From contig NZ_SWBQ01000002.1 of NCBI RefSeq assembly GCF_005116445.1, forward strand, positions 124,001 to 188,000: DNA of 64,000 bases, given 5' to 3'. Below, one piece after another: positions 8,323 through 18,029 of this stretch. The DNA is from Pedobacter frigoris (GTDB lineage: Bacteria; Bacteroidota; Bacteroidia; Sphingobacteriales; Sphingobacteriaceae). Position 1 is the first letter of the stretch; every line of letters starts with the position of its first letter. A program made the position numbers and the translations under genes. The notes under the pieces are model-generated. The model ran no database searches. It had not been told where the DNA came from and saw only the letters and a list, made by a program, of their open reading frames with translations.

Positions 8323-9548
8323 TCAATGATATTTAAAGCAAAATTCTGGTACCTCAGCAGCATCAAACTTGTATTGATATAGCCAAGTTTCTCATCGTAA
8401 TAAAATGAGAATCTGTTATGCAACCCTTTATACTTTTCTTTGGTTAAATATGCAAGATAATCTATCCCGTGTTCTGCCAGGAGTTTTGAAAAATAAAAAC
8501 CGATATCAAAACCTTTGAATGCATATTCTCCTGGTTCAAAATTAAACTGCTGCCGATACTTTCTGATAAAATTATTGACAGTACTACTGGTATAGTCAAT
8601 CTTATAAGATGAAGTTACGGCTGTACGCAATGCCTGCAGCTTGTCTACATTATAGTTTTGTTTTACCCAATCCGGATGCCCAAACAAATCAATAGCAAGA
8701 CCGGTATTCTTGATTTTAATTAGCTTATCTATCGTAGGCACAACAAATTTCCTATCATCACTACTTACTATAATCACATATTTTTTATTCTTAATCAGTT
8801 TTGTCTCCATTGTAAAAACTGAAGCAAACTCCTGAAAAGTAAATTGCTTTTTACTATTTGCAAAATAGGCCCTTATAGGTGCTGCCATTACCCCATCGTC
8901 CGGAGTTTTGGGATTTATGAGAACGACTACAGTATTTGCAGGATTATAGGCAGATGTAATATAGTCCCCCAATTTATTAGCATGTAAATCTATGTTATTG
9001 ACAATAGAAATAAGATTGGGGTTGTTAAATTCATTTGGATGTGTGGCCGCCAATGGGCTTACGACAGGTATGCTTTTAGAGGTAGAATATTTAGCAATGT
9101 GTTTTAAACTTTCGGGAAAAACAGGGCCCACAATCAAATTGCTACCAGTTAAATCCCCATCTTTAATTAACTCATCAAGACGAGCATTACTGTTACGTGA
9201 GTCAAACACCTTAAGTTTAAAATTAAGGCCGAGTGAAGCTGCAGAATCTACACCGAGTTTAAAGCCCTGATAGAAATCAATGGCCATAGCAGCTTTTTCA
9301 ATTTCCGACTTAGTCGCAGTTTTTAGTTTAAGGTCGTTTAGCCTGAAAGGGACCAGCAAAGAAATATTAGCCTGCGTAAATTTTAACGCAGGCTTTTCTA
9401 CTTCTTTCTCTACCTTGGGAACATCGGGCTTTTTAACAACTGTCTTCTGTACCTTTGGTGAACAAGCCGAGATGAACAGTATGATAAAAATAATTAGCCA
9501 ATATTTATTCCCACTCAATTGTAGCTGGTGGTTTTGAACTAATGTCAT
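8319..9548 (-). CDS. Lipoprotein with a type 1 periplasmic-binding-protein fold
   Basis: The protein has an N-terminal hydrophobic stretch and lipobox (LFISACS), a Lys/Glu/Pro-rich linker, then a receptor-ligand-binding-like domain of about 330 residues ([38 protein letters not shown]), similar to LivJ or LpoA-type proteins. No ABC permease genes are adjacent, so a peptidoglycan- or envelope-related role is as likely as transport. The ATG at 9548 lies 44 bp inside guaA. An in-frame TTG at 9518 would give a shorter, more typical lipoprotein signal and a smaller overlap; the start is therefore uncertain. Stop overlaps the methyltransferase start. Confidence 0.75.
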   Translation of the reverse strand: MTLVQNHQLQLSGNKYWLIIFIILFISACSPKVQKTVVKKPDVPKVEKEVEKPALKFTQANISLLVPFRLNDLKLKTATKSEIEKAAMAIDFYQGFKLGVDSAASLGLNFKLKVFDSRNSNARLDELIKDGDLTGSNLIVGPVFPESLKHIAKYSTSKSIPVVSPLAATHPNEFNNPNLISIVNNIDLHANKLGDYITSAYNPANTVVVLINPKTPDDGVMAAPIRAYFANSKKQFTFQEFASVFTMETKLIKNKKYVIIVSSDDRKFVVPTIDKLIKIKNTGLAIDLFGHPDWVKQNYNVDKLQALRTAVTSSYKIDYTSSTVNNFIRKYRQQFNFEPGEYAFKGFDIGFYFSKLLAEHGIDYLAYLTKEKYKGLHNRFSFYYDEKLGYINTSLMLLRYQNFALNIIE

Positions 9549-11040
9549 ATACGACGCGGTTAATTCCTTTTACTTTGTTAATTATTTCATTAGAAATTTT
9601 AGCGAGTACTTCATATGGCAAATGACACCAGTCCGCTGTCATCCCATCTACAGATTCAACTGCACGTAAGCAGATTACATTTTCATAGGTTCTCTCATCT
9701 CCCATTACACCTACTGAATGAACAGGAAGGAAGATTGCTCCTGCCTGCCACACTTTATCATATAAACCAGCTTCTTTCAGGTTATTGATGTAGATAGCAT
9801 CTGCTTCTTGTAAGATGGCTACTTTTTCCGCAGTTACATCTCCAAGGATTCTGATGGCTAAGCCTGGACCAGGGAAAGGGTGACGTCCAATGATGAAGTC
9901 TTCCAGTCCAAGTGACCTTCCTACTCTTCTTACTTCGTCTTTGAACAAAGTGTTTAATGGCTCTACTACTTTCAGTTTCATGAAATCTGGTAGGCCACCT
10001 ACGTTGTGGTGAGATTTGATGGTTGCCGAAGGGCCCTTAACCGATACGGATTCAATTACATCAGGATATATGGTACCCTGTGCAAGCCATTTTACATCCT
10101 GTACAAGATGTGCTTCATCATCAAATACCTCTATGAATACACGTCCAATTGCCTTACGCTTTAATTCAGGATCTTTTACATCAGCAAGTTGACTTAGGAA
10201 ACGTTCTTTTGCATCAACACCTTTTATATTCAAGCCAAGGTGTTTGTATTGTTCCAGAACAGCATCATATTCACCTTTACGTAATAATCCATTGTCTACA
10301 AAAATACAATGCAAGTTTTTACCGATAGCCTTGTGAAGCAAAATTGCTGCTACACTCGAATCCACACCTCCAGAAAGTGCAAGAACTACTTTATCATTAC
10401 CCAGTTTCTCCTGAAGCCCGGCAATGGTAGTCTCTACAAATGCATCAGGTGTCCATTCCTGCTTACAACCGCAGATGTCTACTAGGAAGTTTTCCAGCAA
10501 TTGTTTACCATCAGTACTATGTGTAACTTCCGGGTGGAATTGTATTGCATAAGTTTCAGAATCTTTGACCTGATAAGCCGCAACCTTTACACTATCTGTA
10601 CTTGCGATCAGCTCAAAGTTTTCAGGCACTTTGGTAATGGTATCACCATGTGACATCCAAACCTGCGAACCTGTACTGATATTTTTAAATAATTTATTAT
10701 TTGAAGTTACATAATTCAAATTAGCTCTTCCGTACTCACGAGTAGAAGATGGTTGAACTTCTCCACCTGAATGCTGTGCAATGTATTGTGCACCATAGCA
10801 AACAGCAAGTACAGGATAGTTGTTATGAAACTTTTTTAAGTCGATCTGTGGCGCGTCTTCCTGACGAACAGAGTAAGGGCTACCTGAAAAAATGATGCCT
10901 TTAACGTCAGATGAGATTTCAGGGATATTATTGAAAGGGTGAATTTCGCAATAAACATTTAATTCGCGTACCCTGCGGGCAATTAACTGTGTATATTGGG
11001 AACCAAAATCGAGGATTATGATTTTTTCTAGCATGGCCAA
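9505..11040 (-). CDS. guaA: GMP synthase, glutamine-hydrolysing
   Basis: A 511-residue two-domain enzyme converting XMP, ATP and glutamine to GMP. The class I amidotransferase domain has Cys81 in AVCYGAQ, His169 and Glu171 in QFHPEV. The ATP pyrophosphatase domain has the PP-loop SGGVDSS (223-229), and the C-terminal dimerisation domain ends KPPATIEWE as is usual. The first Met-Ala may be extra; [14 protein letters not shown] starting two codons later is equally plausible. It lies 2 bp after the dCMP deaminase gene, so the two nucleotide-metabolism genes form one transcript. Confidence 0.98.
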   Translation of the reverse strand: MAMLEKIIILDFGSQYTQLIARRVRELNVYCEIHPFNNIPEISSDVKGIIFSGSPYSVRQEDAPQIDLKKFHNNYPVLAVCYGAQYIAQHSGGEVQPSSTREYGRANLNYVTSNNKLFKNISTGSQVWMSHGDTITKVPENFELIASTDSVKVAAYQVKDSETYAIQFHPEVTHSTDGKQLLENFLVDICGCKQEWTPDAFVETTIAGLQEKLGNDKVVLALSGGVDSSVAAILLHKAIGKNLHCIFVDNGLLRKGEYDAVLEQYKHLGLNIKGVDAKERFLSQLADVKDPELKRKAIGRVFIEVFDDEAHLVQDVKWLAQGTIYPDVIESVSVKGPSATIKSHHNVGGLPDFMKLKVVEPLNTLFKDEVRRVGRSLGLEDFIIGRHPFPGPGLAIRILGDVTAEKVAILQEADAIYINNLKEAGLYDKVWQAGAIFLPVHSVGVMGDERTYENVICLRAVESVDGMTADWCHLPYEVLAKISNEIINKVKGINRVVYDISSKPPATIEWE

Positions 11041-11042
11041 AG

Positions 11043-11492
11043 TTAAGAATATTTAATTACTTCTACACCGAACCGATTTAGAAATTCTACCCCTTCATCA
11101 CTCGGCAAGCCTTTATACTCAGCATAAGAGTCTTTATAAAAGACCGTTTTTATCCCGGAGGACAAAATAAGCCTTGCGCAGGCAATGCATGGGGAAAGTG
11201 TCGTATACAATGTAGAACCACTTATCTTAGAACCATTTTTTACGGCATACAGGATCGCATTCTCTTCTGCATGCAAAGCAAGCGAACAACTGCCTCTCGA
11301 ATCCCTGGCACAACCAGTATCCGGCCATTCTTCATCACAGTTATGAGTACCTGCGGGAGGCCCATTATAACCTATTGAAATAATCCTTGTATCCTTGGTA
11401 AGTACTGCACCTACCTGAGCACGCACACAGTGAGATCTGAAAGCAAGATCGGTAGCCAGATTCATGTAAATTTCTTTAAATGATTTTTTCAT
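11043..11492 (-). CDS. Deoxycytidylate (dCMP) deaminase
   Basis: A 149-residue zinc cytidine/dCMP deaminase-family protein. The catalytic HAEENA motif supplies the zinc His and proton-shuttle Glu, and [10 protein letters not shown] supplies the two zinc Cys. The N-terminal [12 protein letters not shown] and [14 protein letters not shown] blocks are typical of dCMP deaminases (ComEB-like), which feed dUMP to thymidylate synthesis. First gene of the run leading into guaA. Confidence 0.88.
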   Translation of the reverse strand: MKKSFKEIYMNLATDLAFRSHCVRAQVGAVLTKDTRIISIGYNGPPAGTHNCDEEWPDTGCARDSRGSCSLALHAEENAILYAVKNGSKISGSTLYTTLSPCIACARLILSSGIKTVFYKDSYAEYKGLPSDEGVEFLNRFGVEVIKYS

Positions 11493-11520
11493 TGGGTTCT
11501 TTTTTATAAAACGGGGGGAG

Positions 11521-11528
11521 CAAATATA
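11521..11528 (-). promoter_or_regulatory. -7 box of the dCMP deaminase-guaA operon
   Basis: On the minus strand TATATTTG lies 28 bp before the ATG at 11492. The expected -33 position falls in the terminator of the upstream transporter gene and has no TTTG. Confidence 0.45.
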
Positions 11529-11536
11529 AAGTAAAA

Positions 11537-11573
11537 AAAAACTTCCCTCCTTTATAAGAGGAGGGAAGTTTTT
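11537..11573 (-). terminator. Intrinsic terminator of the FucP-like transporter gene
   Basis: A 15-bp stem (11537-11551 with 11559-11573), a 7-nt loop and, on the minus strand, a long U run. It starts 14 bp past the transporter stop. Confidence 0.88.
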
Positions 11574-11587
11574 CTGGATGTTATTTT

Positions 11588-13018
11588 CTAATGTCCGCCT
11601 GAAAGCTTCTTATCAAAGGAAATTCCTTGCTTTCTTAAAATCCCACTTACTTTCCATGCATAGTATGCCAGGTAAGCAAAACAAAGGATACCTATGATAT
11701 AACTATACTGAATACCCGTAAATTCGGAAACGTATCCTTGTAACCAGCTGATGATGCCGCCGCCCATAATCATCATGATTAAAAAGCTACTTCCCTGACT
11801 GGTATGTTTACCCAAACCGCTAACGGCAAGCGTAAAGATACATGGCCACAATGTACTGCAGAACAACCCAACACTGGTAAAGGCGTAGACGCTTACCATG
11901 CCGGTTGTGAACATACCAATAATTAAGGCGGTGATGCCAACAAAAGAGAAGATTAACAACATTCTTGCTGGGTTTCCTTTACTTGCCATATCGGCGATAA
12001 TCAATACTAAAATAATTAATCCGTAAACATAGAATGGCGCCAGATCATGATTAAACATTGCATTTACACCTAAAAAGATACCAAAAGCTAAATATGGGGC
12101 AATGAATCTTAATACTTTTTGTTTGTTTACATTATCGGTAAAAGCTTCAACCGCGCCGGTCCACCTTCCAATCATCATACTTGCCCAATATAGGGAGATG
12201 TAAGGTGCAATGTCTTTTATATCAAAGCCAAGATCTTTTTCCATGTAAGCAGGAAGATTACTTGCCGTAGATACTTCAACACCTACATAAACAAAAATGG
12301 CAATCATCCCTAATACCAGCTGAGGGTATTTTAAAGCTGAGCCTTTTAAACTGGCGTCGTCGATTTTAGCTTCCACCAATGTTGGCTTATCAGGAAGTGA
12401 AGACATTTTTAAAAATATCGCAACTAGGATAAAAGCTGCACCTAAAATCAGATAAGGGATTTTTACACTTTCGATACTCACATCTGCACCGTCCTCCGAA
12501 ATTGAACCAAAGATTGCAAAACTTACGATCAGCGGTCCAATTGTTGTTCCGAAGTTATTTATTCCTCCTGCTAATGTTAAACGCTGCGATCCTGTTGTAA
12601 TCGGGCCTAAAGCAATGGCCAATGGATTGGCAACTGTTTGCTGTAGCGAAAACCCGAGTGCTACAATAAATAATCCGGATAACATCAAAGGAAATGAGCC
12701 TAAATTTGCCGCTGGATAAAATAATAACGTACCCACTGCGGAGATAACCAAACCTAATGCAAGACTGTTCTTATACCCGATAGTATTTACAACATCCTTC
12801 TTTATCAGCATAGATATTCCCATGTAAATCAGAGAGCCTACGGTATAGGCGATGTAGAAAGCCAATGACACCAACTGACTCTGGCTTTGAGACAAATCAA
12901 ACGCATGCTTAAATACAGGTATTAAAATGTCGTTACTTGCAGCGACAAATCCCCAAAAAAAGAATACCGTGACTAAGGGGATAAACTGCCCCCATTTGGT
13001 TTGTGATTGTTGTTCCAT
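11588..13018 (-). CDS. FucP-like sugar:H+ symporter (MFS)
   Basis: A 476-residue major facilitator of the fucose-galactose-glucose symporter family, about 12 membrane segments. It opens with FIPLVTVFFFWGFVAASNDILIPVFK and has the N-domain block GFSLQQTVANPLAIALGP, both FucP-family signatures; the second half begins after a central loop near residue 215. The exact sugar cannot be read from sequence. It lies alone between its own terminator and a 239-bp upstream region with an AAAACGGTTTA element at about 13090-13099, which only weakly resembles the LacI-type palindrome found near the other FucP homologue. Confidence 0.88.
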   Translation of the reverse strand: MEQQSQTKWGQFIPLVTVFFFWGFVAASNDILIPVFKHAFDLSQSQSQLVSLAFYIAYTVGSLIYMGISMLIKKDVVNTIGYKNSLALGLVISAVGTLLFYPAANLGSFPLMLSGLFIVALGFSLQQTVANPLAIALGPITTGSQRLTLAGGINNFGTTIGPLIVSFAIFGSISEDGADVSIESVKIPYLILGAAFILVAIFLKMSSLPDKPTLVEAKIDDASLKGSALKYPQLVLGMIAIFVYVGVEVSTASNLPAYMEKDLGFDIKDIAPYISLYWASMMIGRWTGAVEAFTDNVNKQKVLRFIAPYLAFGIFLGVNAMFNHDLAPFYVYGLIILVLIIADMASKGNPARMLLIFSFVGITALIIGMFTTGMVSVYAFTSVGLFCSTLWPCIFTLAVSGLGKHTSQGSSFLIMMIMGGGIISWLQGYVSEFTGIQYSYIIGILCFAYLAYYAWKVSGILRKQGISFDKKLSGGH

Positions 13019-13257
13019 ATATGTTTAATAAAAATTTGGTTTTCTAAACATAAATAAAAAAAATTGTAAGGTAAAGCATTGATATGCTAAAACGGTTTAT
13101 TTTTATTAAACCTCAAACTAAATACAAATGAATAGTTAATATTACCCATTATTTATCGAGTGCTTAGTGTAGCATTTCTGAGATAAAACTTCACAAAAAA
13201 ATAACTGTACTTTATGTTTAAAATTGCATATTAGCATAATATATAAGGTTTAGCCGA

Positions 13258-13884
13258 ATGTTTGAAGCAATATTACAAGGGATAGGTGCGGGTATTTTAT
13301 TTTCGTTTTTGACGGGTCCCGTGTTTTTTTCCATGATTAAAACAAGCATAGAAAAAGGTTTCAAAGCAGGATTTTCGTTAGCTATCGGCGTCATTTTCAG
13401 TGACATCATTTTCATTACACTAACTATATTCGGTTCCCAATTTGTTGATTATAATTCCGAATACAATCAATATGTTGGAATAATCGGAGGTCTGTTTCTT
13501 TTTGGGATAGGCCTTTATTATTTATTCAATAAAGTAAAAGTCAACTATGATATTTCCGAAACTGTCAGAATCAAAAAAAGAGGATATATATTAAAGGGTT
13601 TTTTAATGTGCCTGCTTTCTCCCTCCACCCTAATGTTCTGGATTATGGTTGGAGGGATCATTTCTGTTCAGCTCCACTATGATATGACAGAAAAGGTTGT
13701 ATTTTTTGTCATCGCTATGGCTACTCAGCTTTCTGTAGATTGCATCAAAACTTATTATGCAGCCAAACTGCGGTACCGGATTAAAGAGAAAAACATACAG
13801 ACTCTAAATAAAATAGCAGGAGCAGTAATCATAATATTTGCAATCCGCATATTCATTGAGGTGATTCTAAAATACTATAAATAA
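13258..13884 (+). CDS. LysE-family exporter
   Basis: A 208-residue protein with about six membrane segments. The N-terminal GIGAGILFSFLTGPVFFSMIKTSIEKGFKAG block is the family signature, with the Gly/Pro of TGP conserved. LysE-type proteins export amino acids or related metabolites; the substrate is unknown here. It is convergent with the PurF-like gene. Confidence 0.85.
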   Translation: MFEAILQGIGAGILFSFLTGPVFFSMIKTSIEKGFKAGFSLAIGVIFSDIIFITLTIFGSQFVDYNSEYNQYVGIIGGLFLFGIGLYYLFNKVKVNYDISETVRIKKRGYILKGFLMCLLSPSTLMFWIMVGGIISVQLHYDMTEKVVFFVIAMATQLSVDCIKTYYAAKLRYRIKEKNIQTLNKIAGAVIIIFAIRIFIEVILKYYK

Positions 13885-13920
13885 AAAGAGGCTGGTCATG
13901 ATGACCAGCCTCTTTTTATT
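13880..13920. terminator. Two-way terminator between the LysE-like and PurF-like genes
   Basis: A perfect 20-bp inverted repeat around a single central base, overlapping the LysE-like stop. T runs on both ends allow it to serve both convergent genes. Confidence 0.9.
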
Positions 13921-13936
13921 TTAAAATTTTTATCTA

Positions 13937-15838
13937 TTAATAAGCTCTCTGATTGTTTCCTTCTTTCCAGTTTACAAAAGCCTTATTCACCACTTTATTT
14001 CCTCCGGGAGTTGGATAGTTTCCTGAGAAATACCAATCACCTGTATGATTAGGACATGCTACATGAAGATTATCCAAAGTCTGATAAATTACCTCAACTT
14101 CAGCATTAATGTTTTCAGGAGTGATGATCTTTGTGATCTGCGCTGAAATTTCTTCCTGAGTAAATGGTCGATAAATATCCTTAACGTGGTTTGTAATCTC
14201 TTCTTTAGGAAGCAACAGCGAAGCTTTACATTTCTGATATACTTCTTCAATAACACGCTCCATCCCACGGGCTTTCAGCAATTGAATTGCCGCCTCAAAA
14301 GCAACGAACTGCCCCATCTTCGACATATCAATACCATAGCAATCCGGATAACGAATCTGAGGTGCAGAAGAAACGATAATGATCTTTTTAGGATGTAATC
14401 TGTCAATAATTTTAATGATACTTTGCTTCAACGTTGTACCACGAACAATAGAATCATCAACCGCAACCAAAGTATCTGTATGATTTTTAATTACCCCATA
14501 AGTTGTATCATAAACATGGGCTACCATATCTTGCCTATCTGCATCCTGGGTAATGAACGTCCTTAACTTCACATCCTTTATAGCCAGTTTCTCAACCCTT
14601 GGACGCATAGAAAGCAATTCATCAAGTTCTGTATCATCCAATACATCTTTACGATGTAATAAGGCTTCTTTTTGAAAATCCCTGATGTAGGCATGTAAAC
14701 CATCTACCATTCCATAAAATGAAACCTCGGCAGTATTAGGGATAAAAGAGAAAACTGTATTTTTTAAGTCTGCGCTTACAGCATTTAAAATCTGTTTGCA
14801 TAACAATGCCCCAAGGTGCTTACGCTCTTTATAAATTTCAGCATCACTGCCTCTTGAGAAATAAATTCGTTCAAATGAACATGCTCTTTTTTCCTGAGGT
14901 TCTCTAAATATCTCCTGAGTTACTTTGCCGCTCTTCTTAACGATCAACGCATGTCCTGGTTCAATTTCCTTTACGTCCTTGAATGCAATATTGAAGGCTG
15001 TTTGTATAGCCGGTCTTTCAGACGCCGCTACAACAATCTCATCATCCTGATAATAGTAAGCAGGACGAATTCCAGAAGGGTCACGTAATACAAATGCGTC
15101 TCCGTTACCTACAATACCTGAAATAGCATAACCACCATCCCAGTTTTTTGCTGAACGTTTTAGTATTTTTGCAATATCAAGGTGTTCTGAAATTTTATGT
15201 GTGATCTCAACATTGTCGAGGCCTTCTTTTTTGTATTCATCAAACAACTCCTGATTTTCATCATCAAGAAAATGTCCGATTTTTTCAAGTACTGTTACAG
15301 TATCCGCTTTTTCTTTTGGATGTTGGCCCAGTTCGTATAACTGCTCCAATAACTCATCAACATTAGTCATGTTGAAATTACCGGCAATAACAAGATTACG
15401 GGTCATCCAGTTGTTCTGGCGCAGAAAAGGGTGACAGTTTTCAATGCTGTTCTTTCCATGTGTTCCGTAACGCAAGTGTCCCAGTAAAACTTCACCAATA
15501 AAACTCACATTTGATTTTAACCACTCCGCATCCTGCATCAATTCAGGGGTTTCATTCTGGATGTCTACAAATTTGTTTTGTACATATCCGAAAATATCTG
15601 CAACTGCGTTCTGAGCCATTGAACGGTACCTGCTGATGTAACGGTTCCCTGGTTTCACATCCAGTTTAATAGTTGCGATACCGGCTCCATCCTGCCCACG
15701 GTTGTGCTGCTTTTCCATCAAAAGATAAAGCTTATTTAGTCCGTAAAGTGCAGTCCCGTATTTTTCCTGGTAGTATGAGAGCGGTTTTAAAAGGCGGATA
15801 AAGGCTATTCCGCATTCGTGTTTTATCGAGTCACTCAT
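13937..15838 (-). CDS. PurF-like amidophosphoribosyltransferase, long form
   Basis: A 633-residue protein with an N-terminal nucleophile amidotransferase domain and a phosphoribosyltransferase domain. Cys9 in KHECGIAF would become the N-terminal nucleophile after removal of eight residues; EKQHNRGQDGAGIA and LGHLRYGTHG are the class II glutaminase motifs. The PRPP loop is VAVDDSIVRGTT near residues 455-467. It is about 130-160 residues longer than canonical PurF, with inserts in both domains and an added C-terminal tail. Related long forms occur across Bacteroidota, often beside a normal purF, so the exact substrate is uncertain. A -7-like TAAATTTG (minus strand, 15859-15866) lies 20 bp upstream. 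Confidence 0.82.
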   Translation of the reverse strand: MSDSIKHECGIAFIRLLKPLSYYQEKYGTALYGLNKLYLLMEKQHNRGQDGAGIATIKLDVKPGNRYISRYRSMAQNAVADIFGYVQNKFVDIQNETPELMQDAEWLKSNVSFIGEVLLGHLRYGTHGKNSIENCHPFLRQNNWMTRNLVIAGNFNMTNVDELLEQLYELGQHPKEKADTVTVLEKIGHFLDDENQELFDEYKKEGLDNVEITHKISEHLDIAKILKRSAKNWDGGYAISGIVGNGDAFVLRDPSGIRPAYYYQDDEIVVAASERPAIQTAFNIAFKDVKEIEPGHALIVKKSGKVTQEIFREPQEKRACSFERIYFSRGSDAEIYKERKHLGALLCKQILNAVSADLKNTVFSFIPNTAEVSFYGMVDGLHAYIRDFQKEALLHRKDVLDDTELDELLSMRPRVEKLAIKDVKLRTFITQDADRQDMVAHVYDTTYGVIKNHTDTLVAVDDSIVRGTTLKQSIIKIIDRLHPKKIIIVSSAPQIRYPDCYGIDMSKMGQFVAFEAAIQLLKARGMERVIEEVYQKCKASLLLPKEEITNHVKDIYRPFTQEEISAQITKIITPENINAEVEVIYQTLDNLHVACPNHTGDWYFSGNYPTPGGNKVVNKAFVNWKEGNNQRAY

Positions 15839-15937
15839 TAGGTGTGTTATTTGAGCCGCAAATTTACCGTTAAAAATAATTAGAACCTAGAAAGAAATAG
15901 AATCTTTCATTCAGATTATAATTTAATGTTCAAACAT

Positions 15938-16774
15938 CTAAAAAATTGGTTTGAGATCTATATGTTCGGAGTTTACCTCTGCGCCAAAAAAAATGGATGC
16001 ATGTTCATCAAACATCTTCTGATCTCCTGAAGTAAAAAACGATTTAAAACCATCTGCACCAATAACGGAGGAGATTTCAGGATGATTCGCAAGGTAGGCT
16101 TCAAGACTGTTTGCTACGATTTCTCCCTGCCCCAACAGACTAACACCTTCGGGAAGTATAGCTTTGATTTTAGGAATGAGCAAAGGATAATGGGTACATG
16201 CAAGAAGAATACAGTCCATTTCCTTTTTCTTTTGCAATAACTCTTCTACATATTTTTTCACAAAATAGTCGGCTCCAGGATCAAGGTGTTCATTATTTTC
16301 AACCAAAGGCACCCACATTGGGCAGCTTTGTTGAAATGCATTAATTTCCGGAAAGAATTTTTTGATCTCAAGAAGATAAGACTCCGAGTTGACTGTCCCC
16401 CTCGTCCCCATTACTCCTATGGTTTTGGATTCGGTATACGCACCCACAATTTCTGCGGTCGGTCTAATCACCCCCAGCACTCTGTGATTCGGATATTTAA
16501 CTGGAAGCACCTTTTGCTGGATGGACCTTAATGCCTTTGCAGAAGCTGTATTACAGGCTAGAATCACAAGCGGACATCCCTGCGCAAATAACCACTCTAC
16601 ACACTCCAGTGTATATTGGTATACTGTTTCAAAAGAATGGTCACCATAAGGCGAACGGGCATTGTCACCAAAATAAATATAGTTATACTGAGGTAATTTC
16701 TGGGCTATAGATTTAAATACAGTCAGGCCACCATAACCAGAGTCAAAAATACCAATAGAATGTTTAGTATCCAT
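15938..16774 (-). CDS. murI: Glutamate racemase
   Basis: A 278-residue cofactor-independent racemase supplying D-glutamate for peptidoglycan. The two catalytic cysteines are visible: Cys74 in LACNTASAKA and Cys193 in LACTHYPLL, with His195 next to the second. The N-terminal IFDSGYGGLTV holds the substrate-binding Asp11-Ser12. It follows the ompH terminator on the same strand, keeping the usual Bacteroidota order bamA-ompH-ompH-murI. Confidence 0.97.
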   Translation of the reverse strand: MDTKHSIGIFDSGYGGLTVFKSIAQKLPQYNYIYFGDNARSPYGDHSFETVYQYTLECVEWLFAQGCPLVILACNTASAKALRSIQQKVLPVKYPNHRVLGVIRPTAEIVGAYTESKTIGVMGTRGTVNSESYLLEIKKFFPEINAFQQSCPMWVPLVENNEHLDPGADYFVKKYVEELLQKKKEMDCILLACTHYPLLIPKIKAILPEGVSLLGQGEIVANSLEAYLANHPEISSVIGADGFKSFFTSGDQKMFDEHASIFFGAEVNSEHIDLKPIF

Positions 16775-16784
16775 TTAAAAAAAA

Positions 16785-16814
16785 GCGGGACCGGATTTTA
16801 TCATCCGGTCCCGC
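16785..16814 (-). terminator. Intrinsic terminator of the bamA-ompH operon
   Basis: A 12-bp GC-rich stem (16785-16796 with 16803-16814) and a run of U on the minus strand, between the last ompH gene and murI. Confidence 0.88.
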
Positions 16815-16870
16815 AATTTAAATATTTTTACCCAAACCTTTCATTCAGGTCTAAGTCTTATTTCTGTAAA

Positions 16871-17440
16871 TTACTTTTTAGGTGCAGGAGCTGGTGCTGC
16901 TGCTGTCAAAGGAATACCTAATTTAGTTTTTACTAAATTGGTAATGTCTTCTCCACCATCCCAATATACCAAAGCCTGATTTGCAGTATCAAATACATAA
17001 GCAAAACCTTTTTCTTTAGAGACTGCCTTAATCGCAGCATCAGCTCTTACCTGGATCGGGTTAAACAACTCTGCATTTCTCGCTTCCATTTCCTGCTGAG
17101 CTTTTGTCCTTGCATCAGTAATCCGTTTTTCAAGATCCTGCAACTCAGCGCCCATTGTCTGTAATTCTTTACCTACAACTTCTTTATTAGCCTCACTCAG
17201 GGTTTTTTCTTTGGCCTGTGCAGCTTGATATTTGCCTTGATACTCAGTGATCATTTTCTCAATATCAGCAGTTTTTGTTTTGTTCAAAGCTTCAAGGGTT
17301 TCTTTGGCTTTTTTAACTTCAGGCATCGCTTCAATAATCATAGCTGAATTCAAATGTGCCAATTTTTGTTGTGCATTTGCAATGTTAGCAGTAAATAATA
17401 ATCCTGCTGCTACAAAAAATGCGTTCATTAACTTTCTCAT
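16871..17440 (-). CDS. OmpH/Skp-family periplasmic chaperone (second copy)
   Basis: A 189-residue protein with a cleavable signal peptide ending ANIANAQ. The mature part is mostly charged helix (residues 40-125), the tentacle-like coiled coil of Skp trimers, followed by a hydrophobic FAYVFDTANQALVYWDGGEDIT strand region and an Ala/Pro-rich tail. It should hold unfolded outer-membrane proteins for delivery to BamA, encoded two genes upstream. Last gene of the operon. Confidence 0.92.
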   Translation of the reverse strand: MRKLMNAFFVAAGLLFTANIANAQQKLAHLNSAMIIEAMPEVKKAKETLEALNKTKTADIEKMITEYQGKYQAAQAKEKTLSEANKEVVGKELQTMGAELQDLEKRITDARTKAQQEMEARNAELFNPIQVRADAAIKAVSKEKGFAYVFDTANQALVYWDGGEDITNLVKTKLGIPLTAAAPAPAPKK

Positions 17441-17483
17441 CTTTATTTTTCTTAATAATTGTTTTTTAGTTTATTCTATATTC

Positions 17484-18026
17484 TTATTGAAGGATTGAAC
17501 CCGGTTTATATCCCAATCTGGTGATTACATCATTGCTTACATCGTAAGTACTGCTTGCATAAATCATCATTGTAGCTTCGCTGCTTTTGTCAAAAATAAA
17601 ATCTAGCAGTTTAACTTTCGCAACTTCAGATACAGCCTTTGCAACTTTTGCCTGTATAGGATTCAATAGCTTGGTACGGTTTTGAAAAAGTTCACCTTCC
17701 GGACCAAAAATCTTACGTTGAAATTCTTTGGCCTGTTTTTCTTTTTCAATAATCTCATTCTCTCTTCTCTTGCGCATATCTTCAGTAAGCAATACCTGAT
17801 CTGCCTGATAAGTCTTATACATTTTATCAATTTCTGTAAAGTTATTATCTACCTGTTGCTGCCATTGATGAGACAACACATTCAATTGATTCAATGAGGA
17901 TTTATATTCTGGCAAATGTTTCAATATATATTCCGTATCTACATAAGCAAACTTTTGTGCAAAGGCACCAAATCCGGCAAATAACAAAAAGCAAATTAAA
18001 AAGTACTTCTTCATTTTCTTAAGCAT
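17484..18026 (-). CDS. OmpH/Skp-family periplasmic chaperone (first copy)
   Basis: A 180-residue Skp-like protein with a signal peptide ending FGAFAQ, a central charged helical region (residues 55-115) and the terminal core strands DFIFDKSSEATMMIYASS. It starts 3 bp after the bamA stop and is followed by the paralogue 43 bp on. The two copies share layout but little identity, suggesting old duplication and possibly different partners. Confidence 0.92.
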   Translation of the reverse strand: MLKKMKKYFLICFLLFAGFGAFAQKFAYVDTEYILKHLPEYKSSLNQLNVLSHQWQQQVDNNFTEIDKMYKTYQADQVLLTEDMRKRRENEIIEKEKQAKEFQRKIFGPEGELFQNRTKLLNPIQAKVAKAVSEVAKVKLLDFIFDKSSEATMMIYASSTYDVSNDVITRLGYKPGSILQ

Positions 18027-18029
18027 TAA

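Noticed and set aside
13094..13112. Inverted repeat GGTTTA-N7-TAAACC upstream of the first FucP-like gene as an operator
   Set aside because: Short A+T-rich arms, no match to the AAACGTTT operators of the second FucP-like gene, and no clear promoter nearby.
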